64,000 nucleotides of DNA from Ignavibacteriota bacterium. Lineage in GTDB: Bacteria > Bacteroidota > Ignavibacteria > Kapaibacteriales > UBA2268. A program made the position numbers and the translations under genes. The notes under the pieces are model-generated. The model ran no database searches. It was not told the origin of the DNA and saw only the letters and a program-made list of their open reading frames with translations. Every line of letters starts with the position of its first letter. Within the stretch, counting starts at the first letter, position 1. Location: assembly GCA_020437395.1 (NCBI GenBank), contig JAGQWJ010000006.1, forward strand, positions 18,328 through 82,327. The letters run 5' to 3'. Shown piece by piece: positions 55,875-64,000 of the stretch.

Positions 55875-58136
55875 ATGTCATTGAATCTATCGAAAGAGAA
55901 TCCTAAAATTGATCCTAAAATTTTCAGTACTTTAAACAAGCACCAATTTGAAGGAGTGAGTAAAATTAATGGTCCCACCCTTGTATTGGCAGGTGCAGGA
56001 AGTGGTAAAACGAGGGTTTTAACTTACCGAATAGCTAACTTAATATCCCAAGGTGTACCTCCTTATAAGATTTTAGCACTAACTTTTACTAATAAAGCTG
56101 CCAAAGAGATGACAGAAAGAATTTCTTCCTTGGTAGGAGAACTTTCAGCAAAAAGTGTTTGGGCAGGTACTTTTCACTCAATTTTTGCAAGAATATTGAG
56201 ATATGAAGCAAAAGAAATAGGATATACATCAGATTTTAGTATTTATGATGCAGACGACCAACTGAGTGCGATAAAAAAAATTATGAACCAAGAAGGTATT
56301 TCACCCCAATCCTATTCACCTTATCAAGTTCGTTCGAGAATAAGTAATGCTAAATCAAATATGATTTCACCGAGTCAATTCGCAGAAGAAGCTGACAATA
56401 CTTTCGACAAGCAAGTTTCATTGATTTATTTAGGTTATGAAAATTACTTGAAAATTAGTAATTCAATGGATTTTGATGATATTCTAATCAATATGATAAG
56501 GCTACTAAGAAGTTCTAAGGAAATATTGGAAAAGTATCAGAATAAATTCAAATATATTCTTGTAGATGAATATCAAGATACTAATAGAGCTCAATACATA
56601 GCTATAAGAGAACTTTCTAAATCTCATAATAATATATGTGTCGTTGGCGACGATGCACAGAGTATTTACAGATGGAGAGGTGCAGAAATAAAAAATATTC
56701 TTGATTTTAAAAAAGATTATCCGAAAGCAAATGTAGTTAAATTAGAACAAAATTATCGTTCTACTCAGATAATTTTAGATGCCGCTGACTCTGTAATAAA
56801 GAATAATAAAAATCAATTAGAAAAGAAGCTTTGGACTGAAAACCCAAAAGGTGATTTAGTCTTAATTTCTGCAGGAGATGATGAGAGGCATGAAGCTGAA
56901 TTAATTGCTCAAAAAATAAAAGAATTGACATTTCAAGACTTTACTAATAGCGATATCTGTATCCTATACAGAACAAATGCACAATCTTTGGCTTTAGAAA
57001 GTGCATTAAAGAAAGAAAGAATATCTTATGTTGTTGTAGGTGGAATTTCATTTTTTAAAAGAAAAGAAATCAAAGATGTTATTTCATACTTACGATTATT
57101 AATTAATCCTAATGATAACGAATCCTTTGATAGAATTATCAACGAACCACCCAGAGGATTAGGAAAAACCTCTTTGCAACATCTATACGATTATTCAACT
57201 CAAACTGGAATGTCTTTTTTAGATTCGAGTGGTGAAGCTGACTTAGTCGATCAATTGCAAACAAGAGCACAGAAGTCATTCAAGCAGTTCCATCATCTTA
57301 TTGAGAAATATCGTTCAATGTTTGAAGTAAACGAAAGTAAATCCGGAATTTTACTAGAATTCATCGAAGCAACAGAATTACCTAATATGTTCAAAGAAAT
57401 AGGAACTGATGAATCACTTGATAGATGGAATAATATACAACAATTAATATCTGATATAGGTCTTTTTTTCAGAGAAAACGAAGATGTAACTTTAAATGAT
57501 TATTTGCAACAAGTAGCACTAATTACTGATTTAGATGAAACTGAAATGGACAATGAACAAGTCACTATGATGACTCTGCATAGTGCTAAAGGGCTTGAAT
57601 TTCCTTGTGTATTTATTGCTGGTATGGAACAAGGGTTGTTTCCTCTGGAAAGAACTGAAAGCATAATAGAAGAAAAAGAAGAAGAGAGGAGATTGTTCTA
57701 CGTTGGAATAACAAGAGCCAAAGAAAAATTATATCTTTCTTATGCGAAAAGAAGAAGTAGATTTGGAGAAACAAAATTTACAACCCCATCGCTATTCCTA
57801 CATGAAATTAGCTCTGATTTAGTCGATTGGAAAGCAAAATCAACCCAAAACAATAAAGCTAATGATAAAGTAAGATCTTCTTTTGATAATTTTACAAAAC
57901 CGAATTTCCCTAAGGGTGATTCATTTGATCAGACTATTGAATATAATTATTCACAGATTGATGAGACATTAACAGATTACAAAGTTGGTGACGAGGTCAG
58001 CCATATTAAATTTGGTAAAGGTACAATAACTGGTTTAAAGGGTATTGCAGATAAACGTCAAGCTGTCGTAAGATTTGATAACTTTGGTAAAAAAGCTTTA
58101 ATGCTCAAATATGCTAAATTAGAGAAACTAAATTAG
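55875..58136 (+). CDS. pcrA: UvrD/PcrA-type DNA helicase
   Basis: This 753-residue superfamily 1A 3'-5' helicase has Walker A GAGSGKT at 40-46, Q-motif LNKHQFEGV, motif II VDEYQDTN, motif III GDDAQSIYRWRG, motif IV LEQNYRST, motif V TMMTLHSAKGLEFP and motif VI YVGITRAKEKLYLSYA. It acts in nucleotide-excision repair, mismatch repair and replication restart. The C-terminal Tudor-like segment (VGDEVSHIKFGKGTITGL) typical of PcrA/UvrD binding to RNA polymerase is present. It overlaps the convergent exported-protein gene by four bases. Confidence 0.95.
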   Translation: MSLNLSKENPKIDPKIFSTLNKHQFEGVSKINGPTLVLAGAGSGKTRVLTYRIANLISQGVPPYKILALTFTNKAAKEMTERISSLVGELSAKSVWAGTFHSIFARILRYEAKEIGYTSDFSIYDADDQLSAIKKIMNQEGISPQSYSPYQVRSRISNAKSNMISPSQFAEEADNTFDKQVSLIYLGYENYLKISNSMDFDDILINMIRLLRSSKEILEKYQNKFKYILVDEYQDTNRAQYIAIRELSKSHNNICVVGDDAQSIYRWRGAEIKNILDFKKDYPKANVVKLEQNYRSTQIILDAADSVIKNNKNQLEKKLWTENPKGDLVLISAGDDERHEAELIAQKIKELTFQDFTNSDICILYRTNAQSLALESALKKERISYVVVGGISFFKRKEIKDVISYLRLLINPNDNESFDRIINEPPRGLGKTSLQHLYDYSTQTGMSFLDSSGEADLVDQLQTRAQKSFKQFHHLIEKYRSMFEVNESKSGILLEFIEATELPNMFKEIGTDESLDRWNNIQQLISDIGLFFRENEDVTLNDYLQQVALITDLDETEMDNEQVTMMTLHSAKGLEFPCVFIAGMEQGLFPLERTESIIEEKEEERRLFYVGITRAKEKLYLSYAKRRSRFGETKFTTPSLFLHEISSDLVDWKAKSTQNNKANDKVRSSFDNFTKPNFPKGDSFDQTIEYNYSQIDETLTDYKVGDEVSHIKFGKGTITGLKGIADKRQAVVRFDNFGKKALMLKYAKLEKLN

Positions 58137-58753
58137 AGTTTAGATAGATTTTTAAAAAAGTCTGAATAATATTGCAGTCTTGACTTATCATTCAAATCTG
58201 AGATTTTATTATATGCTTTTATTTTAGCTTGGTTAAGTTTATGACTGTCCAACTCACTTTCTTTAAATTCGCCCATTGTGGAGATCTCATCAAATGCACT
58301 TTTAGTGTATTCCATTTGTCTTAATGTCTGATAAATTTTCAATTTTTGTTTACTGTCACTATCCAAAAATAGCTTTTCGAATAATGTATAAGTATAAAGA
58401 TAATTGTTAATTTTATTATATATCGTAGTAAGTCTATTAGTATCAAAATCTTCAACATAATTATATATTCTTGTATTCAGATTTTTTCTCTCGTCTAGAC
58501 TAAGAGTCTTCAAATATTCAATAGGTTTAACCCAACTATTTTTATATATTGCTACAGTGGATTCATTTTGTAGTATAGTGTATGGTCTTAGTTCATCGAT
58601 AGAAAAGAATGACAAATGAAGTACTTCTTGTCCGTATTCTAATTCTTTTTTATCAAGAAACTCTTTTATATCTAAATCATTATTAGTCTTATTATTGCTA
58701 ATTTCAGGATTGAGAAATAAGAAAGTAAATATAAATAAAGCAATTATTTTCAT
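58133..58753 (-). CDS. exported hypothetical protein
   Basis: This 206-residue protein has a signal peptide MKIIALFIFTFLFLNPEIS and then a helical, polar region with no recognised motif. Its stop is shared with the uvrD stop region (four-base overlap), and it lies downstream of lysA by about 80 bases. Its length, ATG start and signal peptide support a real gene. It could be periplasmic or surface exposed; no function is suggested. Confidence 0.6.
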   Translation of the reverse strand: MKIIALFIFTFLFLNPEISNNKTNNDLDIKEFLDKKELEYGQEVLHLSFFSIDELRPYTILQNESTVAIYKNSWVKPIEYLKTLSLDERKNLNTRIYNYVEDFDTNRLTTIYNKINNYLYTYTLFEKLFLDSDSKQKLKIYQTLRQMEYTKSAFDEISTMGEFKESELDSHKLNQAKIKAYNKISDLNDKSRLQYYSDFFKNLSKL

Positions 58754-58803
58754 TGTGTTACCTATTACTATTAACTTTTAATAATAATAGCAAAACAATT
58801 TAC

Positions 58804-58831
58804 GTGCCAATTAAGTCTAATTAATTGGCAC
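58804..58831. terminator. inverted repeat, probable terminator near lysA
   Basis: An 11-bp perfect stem GTGCCAATTAA (58804-58814) with TTAATTGGCAC (58821-58831) and a 6-base loop. The T-run is on the plus strand side, so on the minus strand, where it follows lysA, it is only weakly terminator-like. It may still end the lysA transcript. Confidence 0.45.
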
Positions 58832-58836
58832 TTTTT

Positions 58837-60066
58837 CTAATCCATCTCTGGATAAGTTCGTAATATGTCTTCAACTGTTTCTTTTCTTCTTATAAGTTTA
58901 AAATTATCATCTTCTACGAGAACTTCTGGTGGTCGCATCCGATTATTATAGTTTGATGCCATTACATAACCATAAGCACCAGCGTCAAGAAAAGTAACAA
59001 TATCCCCTTCTTCAACTTTTGGCATCAGGATATTTTTAGCAAATATATCCGAATTTTCACAAATTTGACCACATAAACTAACTTTTTCAACGTAATCGTC
59101 TTTTCCGTAAACACGAACCCTATGAAATGCACCATAGAGTGCAGGTCTTAGTAGGAAATTCATACCTGCATCTAAACCAACAAATTTCTTATAACTTTCT
59201 TTAATAGCAGTAACTGAAGTGACTAAATAACCCGCATTACCAGCAAGATAACGTCCAGGTTCCAATATTAGTTTAGGTCTTCCAAATCCATATTTATCAC
59301 AATTTTCAACGAAAACTTTAGCAACTTTCTCTGCTGTGGCTTCAACATTCAATTCCTCTTCCCCATCGTAGTATGGAATACCAAATCCACCACCTATGTC
59401 AACATACTCCGGAACTATATCAAGTTCATTAAAAATATCTCCTGCAATCATCATAAGCTTATCTACTATTTCTGCAAAGAAATATGGCTCTAAGTTATTC
59501 GAACCCGTCATCATGTGGATGCCAAATCTCCTCACTCCAGCATCTTTGGCAAGTTTATATGCGTCAAAAGCCTTTTCATAAGGAACTCCAAATTTGGCTT
59601 CTGTTCCAGCTGTAGTTATACCTTCAAACCCACCTCTTCCATAACCCGGATTTATCCTAAACGACACTAGCTCAGGAACGTTTATTTTCTTCAATCTTTC
59701 AAATGATGTAATATCGTCCAAATTAAGCATTAGACCTTCGTTGGCTACAGCTTTTAAATCTTCTGGACTTTCGTAGTTACCTGTATAAAGAATCCTATCT
59801 TTTGTAAATCCAGCTTTTTTTGCATAGTAATATTCATAAGGAGAAGAACAATCCGCTCCACAACCTATCTCATTGAAAATTTTTAAAACATTAATATTGC
59901 TGTTAGCTTTAACTGAAAAATGAATTTTAGTATTTTCATAATGGCTTGTGAAAGCATCATTCAATTTTTTATAATTATTTTGAAACTTTGCTTTGTCATA
60001 AACATAGCAAGGTGTTCCGTATTCATTTACAATATCTTTTATATCTACACTAGAAATTTTTTGCAT
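58837..60066 (-). CDS. lysA: diaminopimelate decarboxylase
   Basis: LysA makes lysine from meso-diaminopimelate, a PLP-dependent last step. The 409-residue alanine-racemase-like fold shows the PLP lysine Lys53 in FSVKANSN, the glycine-rich phosphate site VDIGGGFGIPY, LEPGRYLAGNAG and the C-terminal cysteine region CGQICENSDIF. lysC lies 18 bases upstream, so both enzymes of the lysine pathway are probably co-transcribed. The same pathway supplies diaminopimelate for peptidoglycan. Confidence 0.96.
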   Translation of the reverse strand: MQKISSVDIKDIVNEYGTPCYVYDKAKFQNNYKKLNDAFTSHYENTKIHFSVKANSNINVLKIFNEIGCGADCSSPYEYYYAKKAGFTKDRILYTGNYESPEDLKAVANEGLMLNLDDITSFERLKKINVPELVSFRINPGYGRGGFEGITTAGTEAKFGVPYEKAFDAYKLAKDAGVRRFGIHMMTGSNNLEPYFFAEIVDKLMMIAGDIFNELDIVPEYVDIGGGFGIPYYDGEEELNVEATAEKVAKVFVENCDKYGFGRPKLILEPGRYLAGNAGYLVTSVTAIKESYKKFVGLDAGMNFLLRPALYGAFHRVRVYGKDDYVEKVSLCGQICENSDIFAKNILMPKVEEGDIVTFLDAGAYGYVMASNYNNRMRPPEVLVEDDNFKLIRRKETVEDILRTYPEMD

Positions 60067-60084
60067 ATTCTTAACTTTTTCTAC

Positions 60085-61437
60085 TTATTCAAAAAAAACA
60101 GGATTCAATGAATCATTAAAAAATTCATTATGAAGAAGTGTTACAGCTCTCTGTAGGTCTTCCTCACTAACAACAATACTTAAATTTACCTCAGAGGCTC
60201 CAACACTGACCATTGAAATATTAATTCCTTTTAAAGCACCAAACAATCTATTAGCAATTCCTGCAGTTTCTTTGATACCTTCTCCTATTGCTGAGATTAT
60301 TGCATTACCTTCAGATATAGTAACTTCACCAAGAACAGATAACTCTTTTTCAATATTAGGATTATATTCATTTTTATTTACTGTTACAGATATACTAACC
60401 TCAGATGTAGTTACTATATCTACGGGGATTTTAAGCTTTTCAAAAGACTGAAACACTTTACTCATAAACCCATAGGCGCCCAACATTCTGTTCGAACGAA
60501 GAGTAATAGTTATTACATCTTTTCTAAAAGCAATTGCTTTTATCATCTCTATGTTGCTCTTTTCAGAGAGAACTAAAGTACCATCATCATTAGGGTTAAA
60601 CGTATTCTTTACTCTAACAGGTATTCCTTTTTTAACAGCGGGATGAATTGTGCTCGGGTGTAAAACTTTTGCACCAAAAAAAGATAATTCCGAGGCTTCT
60701 GAATATGAAAGTTTTCTTACTTTTTTAACTCCTTCAATGAATCTTGGATCAGAAGTTAATATACCGTTTACATCTGTCCAAATTTGTAGTTCTGTAGCAT
60801 TCAATGCGGAAGAAACAACTGCAGCGGTATAATCAGATCCACCTCTACCAAGTGTTGTTGGACGCCCATCTTCATCTGAAGCTATAAATCCACCCATAAT
60901 TATCAAATCATATTCATCAAAATAATTTAAAAATTGTTCTTCAATATTCTTACAACTTAAATCAAAATATAATTCCGCATTCGTAAATTGACTATTCGTT
61001 TTCATTACTTCCCTTGAATCAACAAATGCTATACTTTTCCCTTGCTCTTTGAAGTAAGTATATATTAACATTGAAGAAAGCACTTCACCTTTTGACATCA
61101 CAACATCTTTTAGTTGTGGTGATAAGGGCAAATAGTTTGTTATTACATCAATCTCTGAAAGCTCATTCATTATAAATTCTTTTGTTGAATCTAAAATATT
61201 CAAATCTTTGGCAATACCCGAATGGATTTTATAAAGTTGAGAAAGTAACGAAGAAATAGTATCTTTTTTACTATTACATATTTCAACTAATAAATTAGTA
61301 ACACCAGCATGAGCAGAAACAATGATAACTTTCTTAGTATTGTCTATCGATACAATATTAAGTACTTTGTTGATTGTTTCAGCATCTTTGACTGAAGTAC
61401 CACCAAACTTTAAAACTAAACACGTTGAGTTATTCAT
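60085..61437 (-). CDS. lysC: aspartate kinase, monofunctional
   Basis: It phosphorylates aspartate, the entry step to lysine, threonine and methionine. The 450-residue protein begins CLVLKFGGTSVKDAE, carries the kinase core GFIASDEDGRPTTLGRGGSDY and ends with a two-ACT regulatory domain (IDIVTTSEVSISVTV, VGASEVNLSIVVSEED). ATG 61437 is chosen; a TTG four codons upstream would overlap purB. The ACT domains imply feedback control by lysine or threonine. It is 4 bases after purB and 18 bases before lysA, so all three are likely one transcript. Confidence 0.95.
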   Translation of the reverse strand: MNNSTCLVLKFGGTSVKDAETINKVLNIVSIDNTKKVIIVSAHAGVTNLLVEICNSKKDTISSLLSQLYKIHSGIAKDLNILDSTKEFIMNELSEIDVITNYLPLSPQLKDVVMSKGEVLSSMLIYTYFKEQGKSIAFVDSREVMKTNSQFTNAELYFDLSCKNIEEQFLNYFDEYDLIIMGGFIASDEDGRPTTLGRGGSDYTAAVVSSALNATELQIWTDVNGILTSDPRFIEGVKKVRKLSYSEASELSFFGAKVLHPSTIHPAVKKGIPVRVKNTFNPNDDGTLVLSEKSNIEMIKAIAFRKDVITITLRSNRMLGAYGFMSKVFQSFEKLKIPVDIVTTSEVSISVTVNKNEYNPNIEKELSVLGEVTISEGNAIISAIGEGIKETAGIANRLFGALKGINISMVSVGASEVNLSIVVSEEDLQRAVTLLHNEFFNDSLNPVFFE

Positions 61438-61441
61438 AAAA

Positions 61442-62737
61442 TTATTCAATACCTAAACGATTAAAAATAAAATCAACTGATTCAAATACTTTATCATAAG
61501 AGAATAAATCTCTTAACTCTTTTTCATCAAAATGCTTCATAATTTCTACATCTGATAGCAAAGAATCAATAAGTGGAATTTGCTCATCCCAAGTTTTCAT
61601 GGAATTTCGTTGTACTAAGACATAAGCTTCCTGTCTTTTAAGTCCTTTTCTTGCGAGAGCTAGGAGAACTTTCTGAGAATGAATTAAACCAAAAGTCATA
61701 TTCAGATTCTCTTCCATTCTTTTCGGATAAACTACTAGTCCATCAATTAATTTGATAGTTCTATTTAGAATATAATCTAATGAAATAGTGCTATCAGGCA
61801 TAATTATTCTTTCAACTGAAGAATGAGAAATATCTCTTTCATGCCAAAGTGCGTTATTTTCGATTGCAGCATGAGCGTTCCCACGTAATAATCTTGCTTG
61901 ACCACTAATATTCTCAGAGGCAATAGGGTTTCGTTTGTGTGGCATTGCAGAACTTCCTTTCTGTCCAACGGAGAAGAATTCTTCAGCTTCACGAACTTCT
62001 GTTCTTTGCAAATGTCTAATTTCTATTCCAATTTTCTCAATAAGAGTAGAGATAATAGCTATAGTAGTCAAATATTCCGCATGAATATCTCGTTGAATAA
62101 CTTGCGTACTTATGTTTACAGGTTTTAAACCTAAGTTTTCACAAACATGCCTTTCTACTAATGGTGACAAATGTTCATAAGTACCAACTGCTCCAGAAAT
62201 CATACCAACAGAGGAAACATCAAGAGCTTTTCTCATTCTTTCTATGTTTCTTTGACATTCATCATACCACAATGCCAATTTAAGTCCAAAAGTAGTTGTT
62301 TCTGCATGAATTCCATGACTTCTACCTACAGTTACTGTATGTTTGAATTCTATTGCTCTTCGTTTTAGCACTTCCGCAAGTTTGTTTAAATCTTCTAGTA
62401 TCAACTCTCCTGCTTGTTTCATTTGTACTGCCAAACAAGTGTCCAAAACATCTGATGACGTCATACCTAAGTGGATAAATCTAGAATCTTCGCCTACATA
62501 CTCCTCAACATTTGTTAAAAATGCAATAACGTCATGTTTGGTAGTTTTTTCAATTTCGTTAATCTTATCAACATCACATTTTGCTTTTTCTCTTATGTTC
62601 TTAGCAGCACTTTCTGGAACTTGTCCTAACTTTGCCATTGCTTCAACAGCAAGTATCTCTATTTCTAACCAAATATTATATTTATTTTCTTCTGTCCAAA
62701 TTTTACCCATCTCGGGGCGTGTATATCTTTCTATCAT
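61442..62737 (-). CDS. purB: adenylosuccinate lyase
   Basis: PurB acts twice in purine synthesis, releasing fumarate from SAICAR and from adenylosuccinate. The 431-residue protein shows the fumarase/aspartase signature GSSAMPHKRNP at 261-271, the catalytic-His region GRSHGIHAETTT and the N-terminal MIERYTRPEMGKIWTEENKY. Its ATG overlaps the tsaB stop by four bases. No other purine gene is adjacent; the cluster tsaB-purB-lysC-lysA is a mixed housekeeping run. Confidence 0.96.
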   Translation of the reverse strand: MIERYTRPEMGKIWTEENKYNIWLEIEILAVEAMAKLGQVPESAAKNIREKAKCDVDKINEIEKTTKHDVIAFLTNVEEYVGEDSRFIHLGMTSSDVLDTCLAVQMKQAGELILEDLNKLAEVLKRRAIEFKHTVTVGRSHGIHAETTTFGLKLALWYDECQRNIERMRKALDVSSVGMISGAVGTYEHLSPLVERHVCENLGLKPVNISTQVIQRDIHAEYLTTIAIISTLIEKIGIEIRHLQRTEVREAEEFFSVGQKGSSAMPHKRNPIASENISGQARLLRGNAHAAIENNALWHERDISHSSVERIIMPDSTISLDYILNRTIKLIDGLVVYPKRMEENLNMTFGLIHSQKVLLALARKGLKRQEAYVLVQRNSMKTWDEQIPLIDSLLSDVEIMKHFDEKELRDLFSYDKVFESVDFIFNRLGIE

Positions 62738-63408
62738 TTATCTACCTTCTTTTGAGTTGGTTTAAAGTCTTGAAAATATTGTGGTTTAAATAATTCTGAC
62801 TTAACAAATTCTTTTTCTACATATTTTAATTGTGCAAATTTAAGTATAAATCTTGGAGTAAGTCTATTTAATTCTGAAAGTTGATAATTATTTCCTTTAA
62901 AATCATTAGCACCAGTGCCACAAACTACGTTCAAATCAAGATTCATTTTCTGAACATCCTCTTTAGAATATAAAATAGGTTCTTTTATTAAATTTCCTGA
63001 CTTATTATGCTCTGAAACAAAATAATAATCCTTATTAGATGGAATTATAACGAAAATAGATTTTACGTCTAATATATTCGCAAATTCAGATGCCGCAAAT
63101 GCGAAAGAATTCATCGTTGGGACATCAATCAACTTAGGTACCTCGCCAAAAGTAATTCCTTTTGCAATAGCACTTCCAACACGCAATCCAGTGAAAGAAC
63201 CTGGCCCAGAAGAAACAGCAACAGCTTCGATATCACTTATTTCGAGATTTAGGAATTCCAAAGTTTGCTTAATTTGGTAAGCAAGTGTCTCATCATGTGA
63301 ATGCCTTAAATAAAGTGAAGTTTCATAAATTAATTCATTGATTGTGCCTATGGCAATTCCTGAATTAATGCCTGAGCTTTCGATCGCTAATATTCTATTT
63401 ATTTTCAT
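62734..63408 (-). CDS. tsaB: tRNA threonylcarbamoyladenosine synthesis protein TsaB
   Basis: TsaB is the dimer partner of TsaD in making t6A at position 37 of ANN-decoding tRNAs. The 224-residue ASKHA-fold protein has the first phosphate motif ILAIESSGINSGIAI and the diagnostic SGPGSFTGLRVG at 67-78. The C-terminus is short and Lys-rich. Its ATG overlaps the mfd stop by four bases. tsaD, tsaC and tsaE are not in this window. Confidence 0.93.
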   Translation of the reverse strand: MKINRILAIESSGINSGIAIGTINELIYETSLYLRHSHDETLAYQIKQTLEFLNLEISDIEAVAVSSGPGSFTGLRVGSAIAKGITFGEVPKLIDVPTMNSFAFAASEFANILDVKSIFVIIPSNKDYYFVSEHNKSGNLIKEPILYSKEDVQKMNLDLNVVCGTGANDFKGNNYQLSELNRLTPRFILKFAQLKYVEKEFVKSELFKPQYFQDFKPTQKKVDK

Positions 63409-64000
63409 ACTTCAATAAACTCCATTGATCTTTTCAATTTCCATAGTAATTCAGCAGCTTCGTTTCTATCAATAATATCAATTTCGCAAGTCAATCTCAA
63501 TTTTCCTTGCTTTAAGTTAGCATTATCAATAGTTTGTAAGTAATCTAATACAATTGGGAATGCCTCTTTGTAATATCTTTCATTGCTTTCTTCTGGAAAT
63601 ACAAGAATTATTTTATTTGGTTTGATTATTATTTTGTCAAGACCTGTTTTTACAGCTGCTGACCTTAATTTAACAACATATAACAGATTTTTAGTTTCTT
63701 TGGGTAACTTACCATATTTATCTTCAAGTTCTTTTTGTAATTCGTTTAATTCAATGTTTGATTTTATATTATATAGTTTCTTATAATAACCAAATCTATC
63801 TGTATCAGATGAGATAAAACTTTCAGGTAAATATGCATCCTCATCTAATTCAATAGATATATCTTCATTAGCAAATAAGTCAGTAATATCATGCTCTGAT
63901 TGGTCAAAAACATGTTGAAATTCATCTGCTTTAAGTTCATTAACTGCTTCTTCAAGAATCTTTTGGTATAGTTCGAATCCTATATCATAAATGGCTCCAC
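63405..64000 (-). CDS. mfd: transcription-repair coupling factor, C-terminal part (gene cut by edge)
   Basis: The frame runs open from the window end to TGA at 63405-63407, giving 198 residues. The first visible residues GAIYDIGFELYQKILEEAV match the end of the Mfd helicase domain, and the remainder fits the C-terminal TRCF domain (LEDKYGKLPKETKNLLYVVK and FPEESNERYYKEAF). Mfd removes RNA polymerase stalled at DNA damage and recruits UvrA. The stop overlaps tsaB (ATGA). The N-terminal and helicase parts lie beyond the window. Confidence 0.9.
   Translation of the reverse strand, partial: GAIYDIGFELYQKILEEAVNELKADEFQHVFDQSEHDITDLFANEDISIELDEDAYLPESFISSDTDRFGYYKKLYNIKSNIELNELQKELEDKYGKLPKETKNLLYVVKLRSAAVKTGLDKIIIKPNKIILVFPEESNERYYKEAFPIVLDYLQTIDNANLKQGKLRLTCEIDIIDRNEAAELLWKLKRSMEFIEV

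Noticed and set aside
60085..61437. Lysine riboswitch before lysC
   Set aside because: lysC starts only 4 bases after purB, leaving no room for an aptamer leader.

Overview
The window is a compact, A+T-rich chromosomal stretch from a Gram-negative bacterium of the Bacteroidota/FCB type. Supporting evidence: a short primary sigma factor without region 1.1, a gingipain-family (C25) PorU-like peptidase with its own type IX secretion (T9SS) C-terminal domain, two further proteins ending in T9SS-like sorting domains, GldL/GldM-like motor proteins, an ExbB-ExbD-ExbD-TonB-PstS gene order, and outer-membrane machinery (LptC, LptG, TolC, TonB-dependent-receptor-like barrel). I lean to the Ignavibacteria/Kapabacteria side, but that is inference. 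I see no tRNA or rRNA gene, CRISPR array, transposase, phage gene or plasmid function.

Layout. 1-4638 (minus): a TonB-type energizing operon (STAS protein, ExbB, two ExbD, TonB, terminator, second TonB, small membrane protein, PstS-like lipoprotein, cut by the window edge). 4770-6860 (minus): prmC, pyrB, HU. 7033-17189 (minus): a long run of mostly touching genes: glyQS, ctpA-like protease, rpoD, lipA, PhnP-like hydrolase, OsmC, an unknown, SDF symporter, lptC, tpiA, pgsA. 17383-20939 (plus): cell-wall amidase, hutH, family-4 uracil-DNA glycosylase.

20941-33912 (minus): eleven nearly touching envelope genes: heparinase II/III-like protein, polysaccharide flippase, LptG, a GldL-like and a GldM-like protein, TolC, an RDD protein, MacA-like adaptor, ABC ATPase and two MacB-type permeases. 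This is the most unusual block: a putative T9SS-like proton motor pair sits between a glycan/LPS module and a tripartite exporter. 34013-37915 (plus): small HicB-like protein, CPBP protease, TPR protein, NamZ-like muramidase, acetyltransferase. 37961-39721 (minus): a T9SS-sorted temptin-like/CxxCH protein and an AI-2E transporter.

39928-44308 (plus): gyrA followed by an outer-membrane barrel gene whose signal-peptide region contains the gyrA terminator. 44305-51248 (minus): a 1831-residue PorU/PorU2-like C25 peptidase and a greatly extended GldL-like protein. 51605-58136 is mixed: lysine 6-aminotransferase, NrnA, PASTA protein, a charged helical T9SS cargo, UvrD/PcrA. 58133-64000 (minus): an exported unknown, lysA, lysC, purB, tsaB and the C-terminus of mfd (cut by the edge).

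Several genes appear to use TTG starts (pyrB, the protease, the flippase, the glycosylase). Where I chose a start inside a longer open frame, the evidence says why. All functional calls come from reading motifs and gene order; no database search was possible.
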